DNA from: Flavobacteriales bacterium
Lineage (GTDB): Bacteria; Bacteroidota; Bacteroidia; Flavobacteriales; UBA7430
Reading direction: 5' to 3'
Assembly (NCBI GenBank): GCA_002692065.1
Contig: NZJX01000017.1
Location: 2,562 to 66,561 of the forward strand
Length of the DNA stretch: 64,000 nucleotides
Shown: positions 9,201 through 21,200 of the stretch, one piece after another
Position numbering within the stretch: the stretch's first letter is position 1
Layout of the letters: every line of letters starts with the position of its first letter
Made by a program: the position numbers and the translations under genes
Notes under the pieces: model-generated
Database searches by the model: none
Told to the model about the DNA's origin: nothing
Seen by the model: the letters and a program-made list of their open reading frames with translations, nothing else

Positions 9201-12200
9201 GACTCTATAAAATTTGGGTCTGTGCAACCAACTACTTTTAAAGTTTGACATTGTGAATTATCAGCAACGTTAAAATATGGTTCATATTCAACATAAATAT
9301 CAGAAATACAACCTGTATAAAGGCAGGTAGAATTATCAACTGTATATATATAAACTGAATCACTTGATATCTCCCCAAAAGATAAATTTGAGGCAAAATT
9401 ATCAGCATTATCATCAAAACAAATCCCTTGATTTAAATACATACAACTATCAAAAACAAAGATATTTGCAGACGGGTTATATCCCGAATATGAATCATAA
9501 ATACAACCGTAGATAATTTGATTTTGACACATTGATGAGTCTGAGACATTATAACTATTGTCCAATCTATCTAGCAAGTAATGCCCCCCTAAATCAGTAT
9601 ATACATATGCATCTAGGTAGGTTGAATCATTACATCCAAATGTAATTTCACTCACGCAGGAACCATCATCAGTGTTAACATCTGACTCAGGGTATGAAAC
9701 TGATAAATTTATTGAATCATAAACCCAATATTCAAGATATGTAGAGTCCGAACATCCTAAAATTACAGGTATACAAGAACCATCATTAAAGTTTGCATCG
9801 ACATCATAATTAAAAGCAGATTCATCTGTACAACCTTCAACCTTTAAATTTTCACACAACGATACAACAAAAACACTTGCAAGGGGATTGTATTCTAAAT
9901 AATTAGTATCTGTACAACCTTCTATTATTTCATAGTAACACTGAGACTGATCATTATCGGTAGCATTTACATTATAATTTATTGCTGATAGATCCAAACA
10001 ACCATCAACTCGTATAGTTATACATTGGGAGAAATTCATACTATTGGCAAATGGATTATATTCTAAGTAAGTAGAATCAATACATCCTTCTATTATATTT
10101 GTATTTGAACACGAACCATCATCAATATTTGCAAGTTCATTATAATTTAAAAATGTATTAATCATACATCCATATATAAATGGTTCGCATGAACCATCAT
10201 CAATAATTGCTGTTTCATCGTAATTTGATGTAAATGGTAAAGTACAACCAAAATATACACAGGTTTCTGGAGATGAAACATCTGCTTCAGGATCAAAATT
10301 ATCTGCGTTAGTGTCCATACATCCAACAGTCAATAGTGATCCACATAGTTCAGTTAATGTTATATCAGAATATTGACTAAATATCTCGTAATAATTAATC
10401 AAATTTGCTTGTGGATTGTAATTTTCAAATTCTGAATAGTAACAACCAACAACAATTTCATTTGAACAAGAACCATCATTAAGATTTGATGGATTTTCTT
10501 TAGGGGAAAGATTATATAAATTTCCAACAAATTGAATATCATAAAACTCAGCATAAATACTATCTGCACATCCTAAAATAATTTCAGTATTACATAAACT
10601 TGAATCTGAAATAGTTGCATTTTCATTATATTCTAGATAATTAGGATCAAGACATCCAATTATATTACACATAGAAGAATCACTTACATTTGCCAATGAA
10701 TTATATGCTGAATCGTCAGTAATTGTACATCCAAAGATAATTTCGTTAATACATTGAGATTGATCACTGGTATTCGGTAAATTAAATAAATTTGATATGG
10801 TCAAATTAACTTCATCGTAAAAGTAATATTCTAAATATAATGAATCCATACATCCATATACTTTTTCAACACAAAGACTTGGATCAGATATGTTAGCACT
10901 TTGATCAAAATTAAAAGCTTCTATGTCCATACATCCAATTGTAATTGGATCAAAACAAGAACCATTATCTGTATTTGGAGTTAAATTGTTGTGAGTGTAA
11001 GGACCATTAATTGTTAACAATTCTTCATTATAGCTGTAATATTCAATATATGTTGAATCCAAACATCCATATATTTGATTAGAATTAAGATCACAAGTAT
11101 TATCATCAATTGTAGCTACAGGGTTATAATTAGGATACAGTGGAATAATACACCCAAATATTATACAACTTCCATCATTTACGTTTACAATTGATTCAAA
11201 ATTTACAGCTTGTGGGTTTGGACATCCATAATATAAACATGATCCATCATCAGTATTTACATCCTGTCCATTAACATTTAAGAAAACCCCATTTGGATTT
11301 TCATCTGTTACATTGTAATTATCTGCAGAAGGATCGGTACATCCAAACACGAATGGGTAACAAGAATCATCATCAGTATTTACATCAATTGAGGTGTCAT
11401 TGAAAAATTCACCACTTGGATTTTCATCTGTTACATTGAAATTAAATGCTGAAGAATCGGCACAACCAAATATAAATGGATAGCATGAACCATCATCAGT
11501 ATTCACATCCTCACCAGGAATTTCAGTTACAATTCCACTTGGATTTTCATCTGTTACATTAAAATTAAACTGAGTTTCATCCAAACAACCATATATTCTT
11601 GGTATACATAAAGATGGATCTGAAGTATTAATATTTATACTTGGCGCATTCACTAATGGATTAGATACCCCATCTCCATCATAATCATTAAAGTTATAAG
11701 CATCACTGTCCAGACAACCATACTTAACTTCAAAACAAGAACCATTATCTGTATTAACATCAACTAAATTATCATTTGTTAAATCATTTCCAATATTATC
11801 ATTGTCATAATCATTGAAATTAAATGCAGAGGTTTCTGTACATCCTTGAATTACAGGATAACAAGAACCATCATCTGTATTAACATCAATTCCATTTATG
11901 TCTAAAAATTCTCCAGTTGGATTTTCATTTGTTATGTTAAAGTTAAACGCAGATGGATCAAGACATCCATATATAATTGGGTAACATGGATTTATTATTT
12001 GCCCATCATCGTCTAAGTCTGGGAAAAAATCTAAATTATTATCAATACCTAAGATATTAGAATTAAAATTATAATTAAATGCTTGCTCGTTATTATTGTC
12101 AATATCCCATTGATAATCATCATCTAAATTATCAATGTCTAATGTATCAGAAATATTATTTAATAAATTAGAAAATTGAGTTCCATTATCTATGCATCCA

Positions 12201-15200
12201 AAAACTTTTAATTGAGTACAATAAGAACTATTGTGTATTAAATAATTTTCATTGTAAGATATATACTGAGGATAAAGACATCCAACTCCACCTTCGCATA
12301 AGTCAACATCATGAACATTAGCTTCTGGATATGGAGTATAATTATCTGCTAAACTATTGATACATCCATACTTAAGTGAGTCTTGACATGAACCATCATC
12401 AAAATTTGAAGTTATATCATAGTTTTGAATACTATAGTTAACAGAGTCATAAATGTAATATTCTAAAAAGTCAGGATTAGGGCAACCTGGAACTTTAGTT
12501 ATAAGACAAAAAGTAGAATCAGAAACATTATTAAATATGGAATATTCTAGGAAGGTAGAATCAACACAACCTGTTATGATTGAATCAATACATGAGCCGT
12601 CATCAACATTTACAAAAATTTGGTTACCTAAAGTATCAAAATTTACACTTAAACTCATTTGGAGAGAATCATAATCATAATACTGAATGAAATCTGGATT
12701 AGAACAACCTTGTATAATTTCATTTTGACAAAGCACATATCCATCAAGTTCCGTATTATATTGATCATAATTTGATAATGTATCAAGAGATAATTCTTGT
12801 GCATCATAAATATAAAATTCTAAATAATTTGGATCAGTACATCCAATATTTATTGGTATACAAGGATCTGAAATATCCTCAGAACTAACTTGATTTACAT
12901 TTGCTGAATCTAAGTAATTGAAAGAACTAAAATTTATACATCCAAAAATTTGTTTTACACAAGATCCATCATTTGTATTTGCATTTGAATTATAATTTAA
13001 TGAAGGTAAACCATCTCCATCAAGATCGTACTGATAGTCATCATCAATACCATCACTACCTGAGCTACCATTAAAATTATTAAATAAATCTAAAAATTCT
13101 GAACCACTATCGTTACAACCATTAACAATTAAATTTAAACAAAGACTATCAATTGGGACAGTTGCTAGAGAATTATATTCAATATATGCTTGATTCATAC
13201 ATCCTTCAGCAATTGGAGTAACACAGAATGGATCTTGTAAAAAAACAGTATCTGGATCATATCCAAATACCTGAACTTCAATTTCAGATGGATTATCCAT
13301 CACCATACCTGTAATATTGTATGTAGGATCATATTCAGCATAATTTTGATCCATACAACCGTAAATATGAATTGAATCACAAGATCCATCATTAACGTTA
13401 GCTAAAGAATCATACTCAAAATAATTAAAATATGTACAACCCTCTGTAATTGGTGTTATACAGGAAATTCCATCATCAAAATTTGCGATGATTTCAGGTA
13501 TTTCAAGTATATATTTGTCTGAATCATTATAATTACTAAAATTCCAATACTCAATAAATGTTGAATCAGTACAACCTGAAATTCTTGCAATACATGAGCC
13601 ATCATCAGTATTTGCTAAAGAATCATAATTTATCGATGCAAATCCATCTACATCAATATCATATTGATAATCATCATCTAAATCATCGTAAATAGGAAAA
13701 AGTGATGAATCAGACTGCGATGCAATAGCAAAATCTGCATAAGTTTGTCCTGAATAATTATTCAAGATATCGAGAAATTCTTCACCATTATCAGTACATC
13801 CATAAATTATTTCTTCAATACATAAATTACTTTCAATTGTGGCAAGTGAATCATAATTAGCAGCACTACTATCAGTACATCCAACAACAATACAACTTCC
13901 ATCATTAAGAGTTGCAAACGGATCGTAATTATTTGCATTAGATATTGTACATCCTTGAATTCCATCACAGATATTATTATCTGCTGCATTTATTTGTAAA
14001 GAATCATCAGTTTCAGAGAAATAATTACTTGCATCCTCTATCATACATCCGTAAATCACTATATTAGAACAACTTCCATCGTCAATATTTGGAATATCAG
14101 AAGGAGGTATGAGAACATTTATACCCTCATCATTGTAGGTTAACGAATCTAAAATCCAATATTCTAGATATAAAGAATCTGAACATCCATAAATTGCAAG
14201 TTCAGTACATGATCCATCATCCATATTTGCCAAAGGGTCGTACTCAATGTAATTTGGATCTATACAACCAAAAAGTTTTAAATTTTCACATAGGGAAGAA
14301 TCACTTTCACTTAAAACTTGATCTGCATTAGCAGTTGAACTATACTCAACATAATTAGTATCTAAACAACCAAATATTATCTCATTTATACAACTTCCAT
14401 CGTCAAAATTTGATATGGAATCAGGTTGTTGAAGATATCCTTGAGATGATATAGACCAAAATTCAATATAATTTGCATTTGTGCACCCAACAACTTTTTT
14501 GGTAATACAAGAAAAATTAGTCCCCAATGAATCAATAACTGGAGTATTAGCAACTATTTCAGGAACTATATAAACATTAGCTTGATCAGTTTCATTATAA
14601 AACTCTAAATAAGTTGAATCATTGCATCCAACAACTATATCTTGACATGATCCATCATCAAGGTTTGCACTATCTGAATAATTGAATGCATTAGGGTCAG
14701 TACATCCAAATACTATGATATTAACACAATACTCATCAAGTGGATCATAATTTGCATCTGGATTAAATTCTAAATACTCATCATTATTACAACCAATAAT
14801 AATTGGAATACAGGGGTCAATAATTACACCAAATTCGTCAAGATCTGCAATCTCATCATTATCTTCATCAACTCCAAGAACTCCAGCATCTGGATCATAA
14901 TTTAATGAATTGGGATCAGTACATCCAAAAATGTAATTACAAGAAGAATCATCAATAATAAAATTATCAGCAAAAACTTGGTTAAAGTTTGGACTTTCAG
15001 GATTTATATATGAATTAGGCCAAGCTGAACTATTTTCATCAGCAGCTGGGGTATAATTAAATGCCAAAGGATCTGAACAAAGTGGAGTTGAAGAAATTAA
15101 TAGTCTATTATCAATAAATCTATTTATTGAATCTTCTGGACATCCATCATAATCAAAATCACACTGTTCACCATCATCAAAATTTGCATCTGAATCAAAG

Positions 15201-18200
15201 TTACAAGTAAAAAATTCAAAAGTACACCCTAATTGTATTTCTATACAAACAGCAGTAGTATCATCTGTTGCACTAATTTGAGAAGTATTAGCTAGGGAGT
15301 CATAATTTAAAGATTCAGGATCTGTACAACCATATATAGGATCAATACATGATCCATCATCAGTATTTGCTAGAGAATCATAATTAAACGAAAAAATATC
15401 TGTACAACCTAGAATAGCCTCAATGCATGATCCATCATCAGTATTTGCTGTAGGATCAAAATTAAATGAAAGAGAATCAAGACAACCACTTACAACAGCA
15501 ACACAGGATTGATCAGATAATGTAGCATTTGGATTGTAATTAAAGGCCAAACTATTCATACAGCCTTCTACTAAATTGAAGCAGTTTCCAGCATTTGTAT
15601 TTGCTAATGGATTGTAATTTGATGCTGGTATTCCATCAGAGGTTTCAGTATCTGTAGGACCTGTTCCTAAATCCCATTGATAGTCATCATCTGCTCCATC
15701 AGGGATTGAATCACCAGTCAAATTATCAATCAAATCTAAAAATACTTCTCCATTATCAATACATCCTGAAATTAATGCAATACAAGAGCCGTCAGAAATA
15801 GTTGCATTTGGATTATAATTTTTTGATTCTACAACTGTACAACCAAAAATTGCATCAATACATGATAAATCATTTGAATTTGCATTAGATGAATAATTTA
15901 GTGCAGGACTTCCATCTGGGACGTTGCTATCATTAGGACCTGTTCCTAAATCCCATTGATAGTCATCATCTGTACCATCCGGGATTGAGTCACCAGTCAA
16001 ATTATCAATTAAATCTAAAAATACTTCTCCATTATCAATACAACCCAAAATAGGAGCAATACAGGATCCATCAGATATGGTAGCATTTGGATTATAATTT
16101 TTTGAATTCAAATTAGTACATCCATAAATTGTTGGAATACAAGTTCCATCATCAATATTTGCGTTTGCATTAAAATTAATTGATGTTGAGTCAGTACATC
16201 CTTGGACTGGGGAAATACAAGATCCGTCATCAATTGAAGCATTTATATTATAATTTAAAGCATTTGGATTTGTACAACCAAAAGTACTAACAATACATGT
16301 TCCATTATTTTCATTAGCTAAGGGATTAAAATTATATGCAGAAATACCATCAGGAATTTGAATTTCATTGGGGCCAGTTCCAAGATCATACTGGTAATCA
16401 TCATCTTTTCCATCAGGAATTGAATCACCAGTCAAATTGTCGACTAAATCTAAATAATCTTCTCCATTATCAATACATCCTTGAATTCTTGCAATACAAC
16501 TACCATCAGAAATATTGGCATTAATATTATAATTAATTGCAGAGATATTTGTACAACCAGAAATCAAAGCTTGACATGAGCCATCATCAAAATTGGCTAA
16601 TGGGTTGTAATTTGAGGATAGAGGATCCGTACAACCTAAAATTACCGGAATACATGAGCCATCATTAACATTTGCAGTGTCAACATAATTAAAAGCTTCA
16701 TTGTCAGTACAACCTAAAATTACTGGAATACAACCAAAATTAAGATTCGCAAAAACATCAAAATTAAATGCAGCCTGATCTGTACAACCAATGGATATTT
16801 GTTCACAAATAAATTCATTTGAAGTATTAATTGAATAATCTTCACAAGAAAGATTGTCTCCTAAAGAACAGTTGTCATAACATTGGGGATATTGATTTAT
16901 TTGACATCTAAAGTTTATTGATTGAGGATTAAGACATCCCTCAATAACTTCAATACAAGAGCCATCATCAGTATTAATATCAATACTTGTATTGTTCGTA
17001 AGTGGATTTTTTTCCCCGTCCAAATCATAATCATTGTAATTGAATGCACTAGGGTCAGTACACCCGAATATAACTGGAAAACAAGAGCCATCGTCAATAT
17101 TTGCAGAATTGTCATAATTAAAAGCTCCAGGAACAGTACAACCTTCTCTTATTGGAATACATCCAAATTCTGAATTTGCTAACTGATTATAATTAAAAGC
17201 TGGTAAATTATCTGGAGTTATATTATCCTCACCTGGCCCTGTCCCAAGATCATACTGGTAATCATCATCAACTCCGTCGGGGATAAATTCTCCTGAGGCA
17301 TTATTAACTATATCTAAAAATTGTTCACCGTTGTCAGTACATCCAAAAAAAGTTAATATACATGAATTATTACTTGTATTTGCATTAACGTAATAATTTA
17401 ATGCATCAGGATTCATACATCCCTCTATCACTGGAATACAATTTCCTTGTTGGGTATTAACATCAAATCCATTTATTCCTGTTACAGTTCCCGTTGGATT
17501 TTCTAGAGTTACATTATAGTTAAATGCAGTAGGATCAGTACATCCTCCAACAACAGGATAACAAGATCCATCATCAGTATTTACGTCGATATAATTATCA
17601 TTTGTAATTTGTCCATCAGGATTTTGGTCAGTAAAATTATAGTTAAAAGCTAATGAATCGAGACATCCTTCAATAACAGGATAACAAGATCCATCATCAG
17701 TATTTACTTCATCTTGAATAATATTTCCAGATGGTTCATAATAATTAAATGCATTTGGATCGCTTAAACACCCATACTTAATTTCAATACATAAAGAACT
17801 ATCATTTGTATTAACATTTAATGTAGTATCTTGATAGTTATAATCATTTCGAAAATTATCAAAATCATAGTCATTAAAATTAAAAGAAAGTGTATCCATG
17901 CATCCTAATATTACAGGATAACAAGGACTGGAAATATCATCATAACTAAATGCATCAACATTTGCTGAAATATCAAAATTAAAAGAATTGTTATCCATAC
18001 AACCAAAGTAAATTGGATTTACACATAAGTTAAAATCATAAATATTCCATAAACTATCTGAAGTTTTTGTAAGTAACTGTAAATCATAATAATATTCAAC
18101 AAATGTTGAATCATTACAATGAAATACTGCATCTTCTATACATTGATTTTCGTTGTCAATTATATTTCCAGATAAATGAAGGATTGTTCCATCAATTTGA

Positions 18201-21200
18201 TTAAGATTAATATCATAAAAGCCAAGTTGTGAGTCGTCATTGCAATAAAATATCACAGAATCTCCAGTACACAATGAATTATTAATTATATTACCATAAT
18301 CAGAAGACAAACCGTCAATGACATTATCACTGTAATAGTAACTAGCATTTGAAGAATCATTACAATATCCAATAATATTTGCTATACACAGAGATTCATC
18401 AATAACATTTCCACTATTTACAATTTCAATATTATAATCTTGTTGAAAATTATCAAACCCATAATATCCTATGGAATTTAAATCAGGACAATAAAAATCT
18501 ACAGAGTCTAAACAAAGTGAATTATCAATAATATTTCCTCCCTCTTGTCTAGAATTTAATGAATCTACATTCAAATTAATGCCATAATATTGAATAAAAT
18601 TAGGATTATTACAATACAATAGAGATTGAGTAGGATCACAAATTTCATTATTTTCATAATTCCCATTGAATAATTCTTGATAAGAACCATTATCAACATT
18701 ACCAGTCGGATAAAATGAAATAGAATTTATATCACCACAGTACTCTTTTTTCTGAGTAATACATGAAGAAATATGAGGGAAATTTCCAAAATAGTCAATA
18801 TAATTTGCTTGTCCATTCAAATAGTCTTGATAATATTGTCCCTCTAAATACCAGGAATCTGCACAATAAAATTCAACAGAATCAGTTCCACAAGATCCAT
18901 TATCAAAATCAGCTAGGTATCCCTGAGTCCAGTAATTTAATAAATTTTCGTCAGTACAACCGGGACTGTAATAACAACCTCCATTGTCAGTGTTTGCATT
19001 AATATTGTAATTTGAAGCAAGTATGTCTGTACATCCAAATAATTTTGGAATACATTCTGACTGAGTATTAACATCTATAAAGACATTATCAACAGGATTA
19101 ATGAAATTAAATGCGTCTATATCATCCAAGCAACCTTCAATTATTGGATAACAAGTATTATCATTAATATTTGATTGAGGATTGTAATTTTTTGCAGCTA
19201 AATCATCAGCAATGTAATTATCACTATCGTTTTCACTTGATCCCAAATCCCACTGATAATCATCATCTATTCCATCTGAAATAGTATCTAAACTAAAATT
19301 AGAAATTAAATCAAGAAAAGGTTCACCGTTGTCAATACAACCATAAATTGGCTCTAAACAAGTTCCGTTATCAATAGTTACTAAAGGGTTGAAGTTAATT
19401 GATAATGGATTAGAGCAACCATAAATATTGTATACACATAAACTACTGTCAGGTGTATTTATATCTATAAATTCATTTCCAATTGGTTCTAAATAATTTA
19501 TTGCAAGTTCATCTGTACAACCTGTAATTACTGGAACACATCTACTGACACCAGTCGAATATGTTGCAGATAAATTTGCTAGAGGATTATACATTGAAAA
19601 AGCTGAAGAATCTATACATCCAGAAATTGAAGGAATACAATTTGAAGGTTGGTACTCAGTAGTAACATTTAACTCTGAGTAACCAGTATAACCTGAAGGA
19701 TTATCTTCTGTTTCATTAAAGTTTGATGCTTCTTGATCAGTACAACCATAAATAAATGGAAAACATTCTGAATCCGTATTTATGTCATGAAATGGATCTC
19801 CAATAGGAGCAACATAATTTACTGCTCCAATATCAGATCTACAACCCGTGATTATTGGTATACAAAGTTCTTCCACATGAAAATTTACATCTAAATTTAT
19901 ATTTCCAACTGGATTAATAAAATTAAAAGCAGGTAAACCATCTCCATTTCTATCATACAGACCGTCATCATCAATACCGTCAGGGACTTCTACTCCACTG
20001 ATATTATTTATCAAATCTTGAAATACACTTCCATTATCCATACATCCTCTAATCTCAGGATAACAACTTCCATCATCAATTGTGGCATTCATGTTGTAAT
20101 TAGCAGATTCTACATCTGTACATCCCTCATTTCTTAGTGCAATACAACCAGGATTTGGAATTCCATCTCCATTTATATCGTAATATCCATCATCATCAAG
20201 TGAATCTTGACCAACAGCATTAGTAATGTTATTATAAAAATCTTGAAATACAGAACCATCATCGAAACCACCAAATCCATCTTCAACAGCATATTGATTA
20301 TAATTTAAAAAATCTGGGCTCATACAACCAACTATTGTCACTTGCCACATAAAATTGAACTCAATTGAGGCCATTACAGCAAAAGAGCCAGACTCATACT
20401 GGTTTGTGCTAACTCCTCCAGCAATAGGTTGAAAAACAGGTTCAATGCTATATAGTAATCCATCAGGAGTTAAAAGTCTCCACTGAATTATTTCAGAGTT
20501 CAAAAAACCATCTTGTTCACTTGTAAAAGAATCATCACCAAAAATTGGAAAACCTAAACTTGATCCTGAATTTGGATCAATGTTATCTTCGAATTCATAT
20601 AAAGAAGTACCAGCACATGTCAAATCTAGAAGTGTACCATAAAATGCTCCAATAATAGAACCCTCAGGGACGGGGTTGAAATTATTGAAACTTCCCTGCA
20701 TTGCAATGTTATCAGGAATCAAAATTGACATATTATTATTGGTCTCAATAAAATTAAAATCAACATCTTCACCTGCCTCAAATTCACATGAACCATCGTC
20801 AACATTCGCATTTGGATTATAAGTTTGTTCTGTAGCTGCAGAATTCACACAACCAAATGAAACTGGTGTAGCGCAATCATTTAATGTTTCATTAGTAGCT
20901 ACATAACCTTGATTATGAAATTCAGCAAAAGTAGAATCCATGCAACCAAATAAAATACATGGATTATTTGGATCGTCAATAGTAGCCAAAGGATTAAAAT
21001 TCCATGCAAAAGTATTCGTACATCCATAAATATGAAGTATTTGGCAAGAGCCATCATCTACATTATAAAATACATTATATTCCAAGTAATTTGGATTTGT
21101 ACAACCTGCATATGGATATGTTTCACATGATCCGTCATCTATATTTGCACTCACGTTGTACTCCAAATATTCTGGGTTAGTACAACCGTAAACTATTAGT

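Noticed and set aside
4138..13989. Minus-strand frames at 4138-4371 and 13807-13989 inside the giant gene
   Set aside because: Alternate frames of the repeat DNA; the main frame is uninterrupted and carries all conserved residues.
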